Notes: generated by a model not told the origin, from the sequence alone. Positions 1 through 6,673 are shown, numbered from the stretch's first letter. The stretch is 6,998 bases of DNA from an uncultured Eubacteriales bacterium (GCA_900554625.1 USHP01000102.1:1-6998), one strand, 5' to 3'. Numbers and translations: made by a program.

Positions 1-1038
1 GTTGCGGAGAGTCTGGACCGGCAGTTCAAAAACTGCGATCAGCGGATTATTGTTACCACCTTTGCTTCCAACATGCACCGGATTCAGTCCGTGTTGTCCA
101 CCGCACAACGCTATGGTCGGAAGGTAGCCGTGACCGGCCGGAGCATGGAGAATATGCTGAAGGTTGCCCAGGAGTTGGGCTACCTGAAAGTAAAGCAGGG
201 CACCATTGTGGATCTCGCTTCCATCAAAAGCCTGCCCAAGAACAAAATCGTGATTGTTTCCACCGGCTCTCAGGGTGAAAATATGTCGGCGCTGTACCGC
301 ATGGCGTTCAATACCCACAAGCAGGTGGAGATCACCTCCGGCGACCGGATCATCATTTCCGCCTCCGCCATTCCCGGCAACGAAAAGGCGGTATCCAAGA
401 TCATCAACGAGCTCTACCGCAAGGGTGCGGATGTGGTATACGAAAAGAGCGAGGGGCTGCACGTCTCTGGTCACGCCTGTCAGGAAGAGCTGAAAATTGT
501 CCATGGACTGGTCAAGCCCCGTTTCTTCCTGCCCATCCATGGTGAGCAACGGCATCTGCAGATTCACAGCAAGCTGGCCCAGACCATGGGTATGAATCCC
601 CGGAATATCCACATCGGGGAAATCGGCTCCGTGTTTGAGCTGACCGGAAAGAGCTGCAAGCTGACCGGCACCGTTCCCGCCGGCAAGGTCTTTGTGGACG
701 GCATTGGCGTGGGCGATGTAGGCAGCGTGGTGCTGCGGGATCGTAAACATCTGGCGGAAGATGGCATGATTGTCGTCTGCGTCAACCTCAGTTCCGAGGA
801 CGGCTCTGTGATTACCGGCCCGGATATCATCACCAGAGGCTTTATCTATGTGAAGGAATCCGAGGATCTGATGACTTCTTTGCAGGATGTGGCCATGGAG
901 GCCATCGAGCGCTGCCAGCGCAAGCATGTCCGGGATTGGTCCGCCATCAAGTCCGCCATCAAGAATGATTTGAGTGGCTACCTGTACAAGACCACCAAGC
1001 GCAATCCCATGATTCTGCCCGTTATTTCCGAAATCTGA
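1..1038 (+). CDS. rnj: Ribonuclease J, C-terminal part (5' end outside the window)
   Basis: RNase J is a metallo-beta-lactamase/beta-CASP ribonuclease with endonuclease and 5'-to-3' exonuclease activity, acting in the cytoplasm in mRNA turnover and rRNA maturation. Frame 1 is open from base 1 to the TGA at 1036-1038, giving 345 residues; full-length family members are about 550, so roughly 200 N-terminal residues, including the first metal-binding motif, lie upstream. Visible signatures are TTFASN (residues 19-24 of the fragment), STGSQGE (87-93), HVSGHA (154-159) and PIHGEQR (178-184). The last two carry conserved histidines of the beta-CASP and metal site. The rest is the usual C-terminal domain, including GPDIITRGF. 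The reading frame continues upstream of the first internal ATG at 73, and the residues encoded there match the family, so 73 is not the real start. J1 and J2 types cannot be told apart here. A hairpin terminator follows directly. Confidence 0.95.
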   Translation, partial: VAESLDRQFKNCDQRIIVTTFASNMHRIQSVLSTAQRYGRKVAVTGRSMENMLKVAQELGYLKVKQGTIVDLASIKSLPKNKIVIVSTGSQGENMSALYRMAFNTHKQVEITSGDRIIISASAIPGNEKAVSKIINELYRKGADVVYEKSEGLHVSGHACQEELKIVHGLVKPRFFLPIHGEQRHLQIHSKLAQTMGMNPRNIHIGEIGSVFELTGKSCKLTGTVPAGKVFVDGIGVGDVGSVVLRDRKHLAEDGMIVVCVNLSSEDGSVITGPDIITRGFIYVKESEDLMTSLQDVAMEAIERCQRKHVRDWSAIKSAIKNDLSGYLYKTTKRNPMILPVISEI

Positions 1039-1043
1039 CCCAA

Positions 1044-1080
1044 AAAGCCGCCCTTTCTGCATAAGGGCGGCTTTGATTAT
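1044..1080 (+). terminator. Intrinsic terminator after RNase J
   Basis: A perfect 12-bp stem is formed by aaagccgccctt (1044-1055) and aagggcggcttt (1063-1074) with a 7-base loop. It begins 5 bases after the RNase J stop codon. The T-rich tail is short (the stem's own ttt, then gattatgattt), so termination strength is uncertain, but position and GC-rich stem fit a rho-independent terminator. Confidence 0.8.
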
Positions 1081-1102
1081 GATTTACCATCAGGAGATCA
1101 CT

Positions 1103-2020
1103 ATGCACTACTATTTTGCCCCTATGGAAGGTCTGACCGACCGGGTATTCCGGCGGCTGCACTATCAGTTCTTTCCCGGCGTTGACCGATACTATATGCC
1201 CTTCTTCTCCCCCACCATTCACCGCCAGCTCACTGCCCGGGAGCAGCTGGAACTGCCAAAGGCGGACAGTGTGGGCTTTACCGCCATCCCCCAGGTATTG
1301 ACGAAGGCTGCGGAAGACTTTGTGTGGATGGCCCAGGTCTGTCAGGATTTGGGATACCCGGAAATCAATCTCAACGTGGGCTGCCCATCCGGAACAGTGG
1401 TTGCCAAGGGAAAAGGCAGCGGTATGCTGAGAGACCTTGCCGCTCTGGATCGGTTTCTGGAGCAGATCTTCGCCGGTTCGCCTCTTCCCATCTCCGTCAA
1501 AACCCGGATTGGTGTGGAATCGGCGGAGGAGTTTCCTGCAATTCTGGAAATCTATAACCGTTACCCCATTCGGGAGCTGACCATTCATCCCCGGCCCCGC
1601 AGTCAGTTTTACAATGGGAAAGTGGATATGGATGCCTTTTCCTATGCATCCGAGCACAGCGCAAATCCGCTGTGCTACAACGGCGATATCCGCTCCTTGG
1701 AGCAGGCTCAAGGGTTACAGGCCCGGTATCCCCAAGTTCAATCCATCATGATTGGCCGGGGCCTTCTTGCAGATCCGGGAATGCTGTCCGGCGGCACAGA
1801 CACTAGCAAGTTGGAAGCGTTCATGGATGCCCTGCTGGAAAATTACTTACAGGAATTCGGCGGAAGCCGCAATGCCATGTTCCGTTTGAAAGAACATTGG
1901 AGTTACCTGTTCCCCCAGTATCCAGGCTGTGAAAAACTGTGGAAGCAGCTGCGAAAAACCACGGATCTAACCCAATATCAGACCATTACCCGGGAATTTT
2001 TTGCCAGAGTCCGGGGATGA
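1103..2020 (+). CDS. tRNA-dihydrouridine synthase family protein (COG0042)
   Basis: Dus enzymes are FMN-dependent flavoproteins that reduce specific uridines in tRNA to dihydrouridine using NADPH. The 305-residue product has the family pattern in order: APMEGLTDRVFRR (6-18, FMN-binding start of the TIM barrel), NLNVGCPSG (89-97) with the likely catalytic Cys94, SVKTRIG (131-137), TIHPRPRSQFYNG (160-172), YNGDI (192-196) and IMIGRG (215-220) for phosphate binding, then a helical C-terminal domain. Length is normal for the family. I chose the ATG at 1103 because AGGAG (1092-1096) lies 6 bases before it and the protein then begins just ahead of the APMEG motif. The in-frame ATG at 1073 lies inside the terminator stem. 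It is clearly distinct from the DusB at 5624-6589; I cannot assign it to DusA, DusB or DusC, and its target uridine is unknown. No clear promoter of its own was seen, so read-through from upstream is possible. Confidence 0.9.
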   Translation: MHYYFAPMEGLTDRVFRRLHYQFFPGVDRYYMPFFSPTIHRQLTAREQLELPKADSVGFTAIPQVLTKAAEDFVWMAQVCQDLGYPEINLNVGCPSGTVVAKGKGSGMLRDLAALDRFLEQIFAGSPLPISVKTRIGVESAEEFPAILEIYNRYPIRELTIHPRPRSQFYNGKVDMDAFSYASEHSANPLCYNGDIRSLEQAQGLQARYPQVQSIMIGRGLLADPGMLSGGTDTSKLEAFMDALLENYLQEFGGSRNAMFRLKEHWSYLFPQYPGCEKLWKQLRKTTDLTQYQTITREFFARVRG

Positions 2021-2047
2021 TACTGAGAAAGCCTTTCAGGTATAGTT

Positions 2048-2078
2048 GGGTATTTTTTGCCATACCCTATTACCGGGT
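2048..2078 (+). promoter_or_regulatory. Possible alternative hairpins in the tspO leader
   Basis: gggtat (2048-2053) can pair with ataccc (2062-2067) across an 8-base loop. The accc at 2064-2067 can instead pair with gggt at 2075-2078, which overlaps the tspO ribosome binding site. The two pairings exclude each other, as in a simple translational switch, but the second has only 4 bp, so chance is a fair explanation. TATAGT at 2041-2046 resembles a -10 box but has no matching -35. Confidence 0.2.
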
Positions 2079-2087
2079 GATGGTCGT

Positions 2088-2564
2088 ATGAAAAAAAGTC
2101 CTTGGAAAACTTATCTGTTCTGGATTTTGTTATCCGTTGGTGTGGGCGCTTTGTCGGGTTGGGTAAGCCGGGATGGCATGCAGCTTTACCAGCAGTCCAT
2201 TTCCAAGCCGCCCCTGTCTCCGCCGGCTGTGGTGTTTCCCATCGTGTGGAGCATTCTGTTTGTTCTGATGGGAATCAGCGCCGCCCGGGTCAGTCTGGCA
2301 CCGTCTTCCCGGGCCAGAAGCTGGGGGCTGAATCTGTTTGTGATCCAGCTGGCAGTCAATTTCCTGTGGAGTCCCATCTTTTTCAACGCCCAGGCTTTCG
2401 GTTTGGCCTTTCTTTGGCTGATCCTGCTGCTGGGCTTGGTGTTGGGGATGATTCTTCTTTTCCGAAAGGTAGACACCCTGGCTGCCTGGATACAGATTCC
2501 CTATCTGCTCTGGCTGGCCTTTGCCGGATATCTGAACCTTGGGGTATGGTATCTGAACAGATAA
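2088..2564 (+). CDS. tspO: TspO/MBR family tryptophan-rich membrane protein
   Basis: TspO proteins are five-helix membrane proteins related to the mitochondrial translocator protein; bacterial members bind porphyrins and have been tied to tetrapyrrole handling and stress responses, though their exact activity is debated. The 158-residue product has the typical length and motifs: PPLSPPAVVFPIVWSILFVLM-type first loop and helix (41-61), NFLWSPIFFNAQAFGLAFLW region (91-110, family WxPxFF motif), and PYLLWLAFAGYLNLGVWYLN (138-157, family WxxFAxxLN motif). Hydrophobic segments lie at about 9-26, 47-66, 81-99, 104-124 and 131-155. The ATG at 2088 is preferred: it gives MKKSPWK before helix 1 and has GGTGA (2076-2080) 7 bases upstream. 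A TTG at 2046 would add 14 residues unlike the family. The 67-base gap to the Dus gene allows cotranscription. The role in this organism is not shown by context. Confidence 0.9.
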   Translation: MKKSPWKTYLFWILLSVGVGALSGWVSRDGMQLYQQSISKPPLSPPAVVFPIVWSILFVLMGISAARVSLAPSSRARSWGLNLFVIQLAVNFLWSPIFFNAQAFGLAFLWLILLLGLVLGMILLFRKVDTLAAWIQIPYLLWLAFAGYLNLGVWYLNR

Positions 2565-2580
2565 CTCCACATAAACAATC

Positions 2581-2613
2581 GCGCCCGGGAAATTTCCCGG
2601 GCGCTGATTTTTT
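2581..2613. terminator. Convergent bidirectional terminator between tspO and the GH3 gene
   Basis: A perfect 24-base palindrome has halves gcgcccgggaaa (2581-2592) and tttcccgggcgc (2593-2604), folding into a very stable stem with a small AU loop. On the + strand it starts 16 bases after the tspO stop and is followed by six T residues (2608-2613). On the - strand it starts 7 bases after the GH3 stop (complement of 2612-2614) and is followed by gattgttta, a weaker U-rich tail. The tspO T-run overlaps the GH3 stop codon, so the two genes share one terminator. Confidence 0.85.
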
Positions 2614-5083
2614 AGCCGATATATTCTCGTTGAATGGCACTGTCCAGGACCGCCTTGATGACGTTGGCGCAGCAGCGGCGCACATCCTCCTGGCGGATCA
2701 GGCCGGACTTGACTCCCTGCAGAATCTCTTTCTTGTAACTTCCGCCACCGGGCATAATCAAATCATTGCCTGCCTTCATGGCAATGGCATTGCTGGCAAG
2801 TCCCTGCCTGGTGGAGAACCAGTCCGTCATCACCACCCCGGTAAATCCCCACTCGTTGCGCAAAACCTTGGTGCACAGGTCATGGCTATTGGGTGAGTAG
2901 ACACCGTTTACCCGGTTGTAGGAGGTCATGATGCTCTTGGCGCCGCCTTCCCTGACGCAGATTTCAAAGCTGCGCAGGTAAATCTCCCGCAGCGCCCGCT
3001 CGCTGACATTGCTGGAGACATAGTTGCGGTTGTCCTCCTGGTTGTTGCAGGCAAAGTGCTTCACTGTCACATAGAAGCCCTGTTCCTGTTGGACGCCCTT
3101 GGTAATAGCCGCCGCCATGGTACCGGACAGCCGGGGGTCCTCCGAAAAATACTCAAAATTCCGCCCGCACAAGGGATTGCGGTGAATATTCACCGCCGGA
3201 GCCAGCCAGAAGGTACAGCCGTATTCCTTCATCTCCCGGAAAATGGCAGAGCCAATCTCCTGCATCAGTTCCCGGTTCCAGGTCTGGGCCAGAGCATTGG
3301 CCACCGGGAACGCTGTGGTGTACTGGTAGAGTACCGTGTCCTTGTTGGGGTCTGCGGTGATCAGCTTTCGGGCAAACTCCGGCAGCGCATCCAATACCGA
3401 CATGGCCATATCGATGGGCTTGACCTTTCCCTGCTTGTTCACACCGGAACGTTTCTGCACCCGCAATCCCGCAGGTCCGTCGCACAGGGCCACATTGACA
3501 AGGCCCTTGTCCCAGAATTTGGACGTGGTGTTGCCCACGGAGCCCGGCAGATTGAACCGTTTTTCTCCGCCGAACATGCCGTTGCCCACCACAATTTCCA
3601 CCATATCTTTCAGGGAAAGGCTGTCCAGCAGCTTCTGAACCCAGGGTTCCTGGCATTCTTCCGGGGTTTCATAGGTATAGACAACGGTTTCAATGGCATC
3701 GGGGTCAATATCCACCCGGGGCAGACCCTCTGCAATCACCGGTGCCGGGAACTGCTTTGCCGCCAGTTCTTCCATGGGCTTCCAGCCGGCGCAGATGTTC
3801 CGGTGCCGGGATACCACTGCTTCCCGCTCCAGGCGCAGGACGCCGATAACCACCGTATTGCGGGAGGAATTGCCCAGACGCAGGACGTACTCACCTGCCT
3901 CCAGCACATACGCCCCGTCAGGCTCCCGATAGCTTGCCAGATTTTTCAGGTCGAAGGAAAGATCCAGGGTCTGCCGCTCCCCGATGCCCAGCAGCTTTGT
4001 CTTGGCAAAGGCAGCCAGGGACTGGTATTCTTTGGGCAGCTTTCCATTGGGAGCAGATACATACAGCTGCGCCACTTCTTTGCCGCCATAGGTACTGCCG
4101 GTATTGGTAACCGTTGCTTTCACCGTTACCTGGGTTCCCTCCACTCCAATTCCGGCGGAATGGATGGAAAAGGTGGTATAGCTCAAACCGTAGCCAAAGG
4201 GATAGGCCGGTTCCACGCCGAAGGAATCAAAATAGCGGTAGCCAACATAGATTCCTTCCTTATAGTATTCTTCCTCCAGATTGCCGTTAAGATAGCTGTA
4301 CTCCTTGGCAAAGGGGATGTCCTCATAGTGCTTTGCCCAGGTGTCAGAAAGCTTACCGGAGGGGGTGACAATGCCGCTGAGCATGTCGGCAAAGGCATGT
4401 CCGCCTTCCGTTCCCAGCTGGCACAGGTACAAAATAGCCCCGATTCCGGGAATCTCCCGGGCAAAGGACATATCCATGGCAGAGCCGCAGTTGATGACCA
4501 GCAGGAATTTGGCATAGTGCTCCGCACAGAAGCGAATGGCTGCCACTTCCTCATCCGTCAGGTACAGATCACCTTTTTCCGCTTTCCGGTCTCCGCCTTC
4601 TCCTGCCTGACGGCTCAGCACATAGATACAGGTGTCCGTATCACTGGCCGCCACATCTGCCTGGGTGATGGGACGGCCATGGGGCGCCCGGAAATCATCC
4701 AGCATCATCTGCATCAAGCTGTCTTTTTTCAGGAAATTGACCCGCTTTTTCTTCTCTGCTTTATAGGCTTTCTGGGCCGCAGTGTAGGCCTTTTCAAAAT
4801 CTCCAATCCATTTGCGGGTGGTGATGGTAAAACCACGGTCTTCCAGGCCTTCCAGAATGGTCACGGAATGCCGCTCGTTCACTTCACCGGAGCCAGTGCC
4901 GCCCTTGATGGTGCGGGATGCGCCGGCACCGTAAAGCGCCACTTTCTGGGTTGTTAACGGCAAAACGCCCTCATTTTTTAACAAAACCATGCTCTCGCAG
5001 GCAGCTCTATAAGCAACGGCCAGATTATCTTTCTCCCGTTGGGTGACTTCCTTGCTGTAGCTAGCTTTGGTCAGCAGTTCCAT
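2612..5083 (-). CDS. Glycoside hydrolase family 3 beta-glucosidase-like enzyme, permuted domain order
   Basis: GH3 enzymes are retaining exo-hydrolases that remove beta-linked glucose, xylose or similar residues from oligosaccharides and glycosides. In this 823-residue protein the domains are swapped. The alpha/beta sandwich (usually C-terminal) comes first, about 25-305, with CESMVLLKNEGVLPL (29-43), GEGGDR (161-166, Glu162 the likely acid/base by family analogy) and PFGYGLSYTTF (295-305). A fibronectin-III-like domain follows at about 315-415, with GKEVAQLYV. The TIM barrel is last, about 480-815, with DGPAGLR (535-541), RNFEYFSEDP (641-650), KHFACNNQE (675-683) and VVMTDW (750-755), whose Asp754 is the expected nucleophile. 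All expected active-site motifs are present, so it should be active. There is no signal peptide or anchor, so it is probably cytoplasmic and acts on imported sugars. GAGGG-type binding site (complement of 5091-5096) lies 7 bases before the ATG. No sugar transporter or regulator gene is adjacent. Exact substrate cannot be read from sequence. Confidence 0.93.
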   Translation of the reverse strand: MELLTKASYSKEVTQREKDNLAVAYRAACESMVLLKNEGVLPLTTQKVALYGAGASRTIKGGTGSGEVNERHSVTILEGLEDRGFTITTRKWIGDFEKAYTAAQKAYKAEKKKRVNFLKKDSLMQMMLDDFRAPHGRPITQADVAASDTDTCIYVLSRQAGEGGDRKAEKGDLYLTDEEVAAIRFCAEHYAKFLLVINCGSAMDMSFAREIPGIGAILYLCQLGTEGGHAFADMLSGIVTPSGKLSDTWAKHYEDIPFAKEYSYLNGNLEEEYYKEGIYVGYRYFDSFGVEPAYPFGYGLSYTTFSIHSAGIGVEGTQVTVKATVTNTGSTYGGKEVAQLYVSAPNGKLPKEYQSLAAFAKTKLLGIGERQTLDLSFDLKNLASYREPDGAYVLEAGEYVLRLGNSSRNTVVIGVLRLEREAVVSRHRNICAGWKPMEELAAKQFPAPVIAEGLPRVDIDPDAIETVVYTYETPEECQEPWVQKLLDSLSLKDMVEIVVGNGMFGGEKRFNLPGSVGNTTSKFWDKGLVNVALCDGPAGLRVQKRSGVNKQGKVKPIDMAMSVLDALPEFARKLITADPNKDTVLYQYTTAFPVANALAQTWNRELMQEIGSAIFREMKEYGCTFWLAPAVNIHRNPLCGRNFEYFSEDPRLSGTMAAAITKGVQQEQGFYVTVKHFACNNQEDNRNYVSSNVSERALREIYLRSFEICVREGGAKSIMTSYNRVNGVYSPNSHDLCTKVLRNEWGFTGVVMTDWFSTRQGLASNAIAMKAGNDLIMPGGGSYKKEILQGVKSGLIRQEDVRRCCANVIKAVLDSAIQREYIG

Positions 5084-5111
5084 GCAGAATCCCTCCTGTC
5101 TTGTTTCCTAC

Positions 5112-5140
5112 ATTATAATCGATTCCGCTTGTTTTTTCCA
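5112..5140 (-). promoter_or_regulatory. Probable sigma-A promoter for the GH3 gene
   Basis: On the - strand a perfect TATAAT (complement of 5112-5117) is preceded, at a 17-base spacing, by TGGAAA (complement of 5135-5140; 4 of 6 matches to TTGACA). The -10 box ends about 28 bases before the GH3 start codon, leaving room for a short leader with the strong AGGAGG ribosome binding site. Confidence 0.6.
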
Positions 5141-5145
5141 CACCC

Positions 5146-5165
5146 ATTTCCGGAAATCCCCGGAA
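5146..5165. promoter_or_regulatory. Possible operator upstream of the GH3 promoter
   Basis: A perfect 12-base palindrome, atttccggaaat (5146-5157), lies 5 bases upstream of the GH3 -35 box. Its CCGGAA core (5150-5155) recurs at 5160-5165, exactly 10 bases (about one helical turn) away. This is a reasonable layout for a regulator binding site, but I do not recognise it as a known operator. Assignment is inference from position and symmetry. Confidence 0.3.
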
Positions 5166-5186
5166 TTCTCTGTTAAGAAATTGTGA

Positions 5187-5219
5187 CGAAACGGCAAGCA
5201 CAGTTTCGCAGAGTATAAA
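5187..5219 (+). promoter_or_regulatory. Possible promoter with inverted repeat ahead of the small membrane protein gene
   Basis: TATAAA (5214-5219) resembles a -10 box for the + strand gene at 5265, but no convincing -35 lies at 16-18 bases. An inverted repeat, cgaaac (5187-5192) and gtttcg (5203-5208), separated by 10 bases, covers the place where the -35 and spacer would be. An outer pair, ctctg (5168-5172) and cagag (5209-5213), surrounds it. The weak -35 plus symmetric site would suit a regulated promoter; this is inference only. Confidence 0.3.
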
Positions 5220-5264
5220 TCCGCTTGGTTCTGGCAAGACTTACCCAAAAGGAGGCGGTAAAAT

Positions 5265-5525
5265 ATGGTAAAAGGAATTTCCCGTCAGGTCATTGTGGTG
5301 CACGCCCCGGAACCGAAACTCTTTGAGCAGGCCATTTTCATTCTGAAAGATGATGCGGTGGCCTCGGGGATCACCGACGAAGCCCTGCTGAAAGAAGCCC
5401 AGCAGGCCATTCATGGCTCCGAGCGGCAAGGGAAAAAGCGGCACCTGTATCTGTATGGTGCGGTCTGGGCCGCCGGCGGTGCACTGCTGACGGGGCTTGT
5501 CTGGGTGATTACCCTGCTGTTTTGA
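5265..5525 (+). CDS. Small conserved clostridial protein with a C-terminal membrane helix, function unknown
   Basis: The 86-residue product has two parts. A soluble N-terminal part (1-59) starts MVKGISRQVIVVHAPEPKLFEQAIFILKDD, a beta strand then helix pattern, and continues with KEAQQAIHGSERQGKKRH, a charged stretch. A single hydrophobic helix (about 61-86, LYLYGAVWAAGGALLTGLVW onward) then runs to the C-terminus, so it is predicted to be tail-anchored with its N-terminus in the cytoplasm by the positive-inside rule (GKKRH just before the helix). From memory, similar small proteins occur in Oscillospirales genomes as hypotheticals; I cannot verify this here. AAGGAGG (5249-5255) lies 9 bases before the ATG, a strong ribosome binding site that supports a real, well-translated gene. 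It is divergent from GH3 and followed by a separate dusB promoter, so it may be a single-gene unit. No function is assigned. Confidence 0.8.
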   Translation: MVKGISRQVIVVHAPEPKLFEQAIFILKDDAVASGITDEALLKEAQQAIHGSERQGKKRHLYLYGAVWAAGGALLTGLVWVITLLF

Positions 5526-5526
5526 C

Positions 5527-5555
5527 TTGCGAAGGGCGCTCAAATGTAGTATAAT
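5527..5555 (+). promoter_or_regulatory. Probable sigma-A promoter for dusB
   Basis: A perfect TATAAT (5550-5555) is preceded by TTGCGA (5527-5532; 4 of 6 matches to TTGACA) at exactly 17 bases. It starts two bases after the stop codon of the small membrane protein gene, giving a leader of about 60 bases before dusB. A small hairpin, cagga (5557-5561) with tcctg (5566-5570), falls at the expected transcription start; it is too short to call a terminator. Confidence 0.6.
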
Positions 5556-5623
5556 GCAGGAAAAATCCTGATTTATCCTTCCTCCGGCGGCTTCGCCAGA
5601 GAACGGACAGAAAGAGAGAAACC

Positions 5624-6589
5624 ATGCAAATCGGCAATTTGAACGTAACCAATCCCCTGTTCCTGGCCCCCATGGCCGGTGTCACGGACTGGGCTTTTCG
5701 TACCATCTGCGCCCAGCTGGGTGCCGGTGTTACCGTAACGGAGATGGTCTCCTCCCGGGCACTGGTATACAAAGACCAGAAAAGTGCCAAGCTGCTGCGC
5801 AAAAACGAGGGCAGTCTCTGCGGTGCGCAGATTTTCGGCAACGATCCCCAGATTATGGCTCAGGCAGCCCAGATGGCGCTGGAAATCTCCGGCTGTGATT
5901 TTCTGGACATCAACATGGGTTGTCCCATGCCTAAAATCGCCAATTCCGGCGACGGCTGCGGCCTGATGCGCACCCCGGAACTGGCGGGCAAAATTGTAGA
6001 GGCTGTGGTGCAGGCAGTTTCCGTGCCGGTTACCGTCAAGTGCCGCCTTGGCTGGGACAAAGGCAGCATCAATGTTCTGGACTTCACCAAGCGGATGGAG
6101 GACAGCGGCGCAGCAATGGTGGCAGTCCACGGCCGTACCCGCAGCATGCTCTACACCGGTGTTGCCGACTGGGACACCATCCGCAAGGTCAAGGAGCAGC
6201 TGTCCATTCCTGTGGTGGCCAATGGGGACATTACCGACGGAGCCGCGGCTGTCCGGTGTCGGAAGCGCACCGGAGCGGACGGTCTGATGATCGGAAGAAG
6301 CGTTTTCGGCGATCCCTGGATTTTCCAGGAGGTTCAGGCCGCACTGGCAGGAGAGGTATACGCCGGGCGTCCCTGTCTGAAAGACCGGATTGACATAGCC
6401 CTGCAGCAGTTCCAGCTTTCGGAGCAAGATCACGGGGAACACATCGCCTGTCTGGAAGCCAGAAAGCACTTTGCCTGGTATCTGCGGGGCGTGGCCCACA
6501 GCAGTTACTACAAAAACCAGATCACCTCCCTCAACACCATGGAAGATATTTACCGGGTGGCGAAGGATGTGGTGCGGGATCTTCGGTAA
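5624..6589 (+). CDS. dusB: tRNA-dihydrouridine synthase DusB
   Basis: This FMN enzyme reduces uridine in the D-loop of tRNA to dihydrouridine with NADPH. The 321-residue product matches the DusB pattern along its length: NPLFLAPMAGVTDWAFR (10-26), TEMVSSRAL (39-47), GAQIFGNDP (67-75), DINMGCPMPKIANSGDG (95-111) with catalytic Cys100, PVTVKCRLGWD (135-145), AVHGRTRSMLYTG (167-179), VANGDI (198-203) and GADGLMIGRSVFGDPWIF (217-234) for FMN phosphate binding. The C-terminal helical domain includes EARKHFAWYLRG (278-289), a standard DusB motif. Length is normal. The ribosome binding site is weak (GAGAG, 5614-5618, 6 bases before the ATG), but the N-terminus aligns with the family at this start. 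It has its own promoter and ends ahead of an inverted repeat that may terminate it. With the Dus gene at 1103 it makes two Dus paralogues in the window. Confidence 0.93.
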   Translation: MQIGNLNVTNPLFLAPMAGVTDWAFRTICAQLGAGVTVTEMVSSRALVYKDQKSAKLLRKNEGSLCGAQIFGNDPQIMAQAAQMALEISGCDFLDINMGCPMPKIANSGDGCGLMRTPELAGKIVEAVVQAVSVPVTVKCRLGWDKGSINVLDFTKRMEDSGAAMVAVHGRTRSMLYTGVADWDTIRKVKEQLSIPVVANGDITDGAAAVRCRKRTGADGLMIGRSVFGDPWIFQEVQAALAGEVYAGRPCLKDRIDIALQQFQLSEQDHGEHIACLEARKHFAWYLRGVAHSSYYKNQITSLNTMEDIYRVAKDVVRDLR

Positions 6590-6607
6590 GATTCCAGAAA
6601 TTGTCTG

Positions 6608-6616
6608 TGATAAAAT
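6608..6616 (+). promoter_or_regulatory. Possible extended -10 promoter for the downstream secreted protein gene
   Basis: TG at 6608-6609, one base, then TAAAAT (6611-6616; 5 of 6 matches to TATAAT) forms an extended -10 element. No good -35 is seen at 17 bases. Transcription from it would begin near 6623, at the base of the inverted repeat at 6622-6662, so the transcript would start with a hairpin. Confidence 0.35.
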
Positions 6617-6619
6617 GTC

Positions 6620-6673
6620 AGCCGTTTCATACCCTAAGTCAGAGGTGAGGGGTATGAAACGGTTTGTTTTTCT
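6620..6673 (+). terminator. Inverted repeat: likely dusB terminator that overlaps the next gene's start codon
   Basis: ccgtttcataccc (6622-6634) and gggtatgaaacgg (6650-6662) form a perfect 13-bp stem, extendable to 16 bp with two G-T pairs and one A-T pair (6620-6635 with 6649-6664). It is followed by tttgttttt, a T-rich tail, as in a rho-independent terminator for dusB, whose stop is about 30 bases upstream. The ATG at 6654-6656 is within the right arm and the ribosome binding site GAGGTG (6642-6647) is in the loop, so the same hairpin would mask translation start of the next gene. Which role dominates is not decidable from sequence. Confidence 0.6.

Noticed and set aside
1073..1102. An upstream in-frame ATG that would add 10 residues to the first Dus protein
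   Set aside because: It falls in the right arm of the RNase J terminator and has no ribosome binding site, whereas the ATG at 1103 has AGGAG at good spacing.
1022..1711. A 229-residue - strand frame across the RNase J terminator and the Dus gene
   Set aside because: It is opposite a well-supported Dus gene, crosses the terminator and shows no family motifs.
1994..2063. A repeated ttttttgcca near the end of the Dus gene and in the tspO leader
   Set aside because: A single short T-rich match inside and just after a gene; no third copy or flanking structure, so chance is the better explanation.
2102..2896. A 264-residue + strand frame running from tspO across the terminator into the GH3 region
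   Set aside because: It overlaps tspO in another frame, reads through the 24-base terminator palindrome and is antisense to GH3, so it is a shadow frame.
3056..4957. A 633-residue open frame on the + strand, antisense to the GH3 gene
   Set aside because: The GH3 frame on the other strand has complete domain and active-site motifs. The antisense product is rich in H, G, Q and I with no recognisable domain, and its openness follows from GC-rich codon bias of the real gene.
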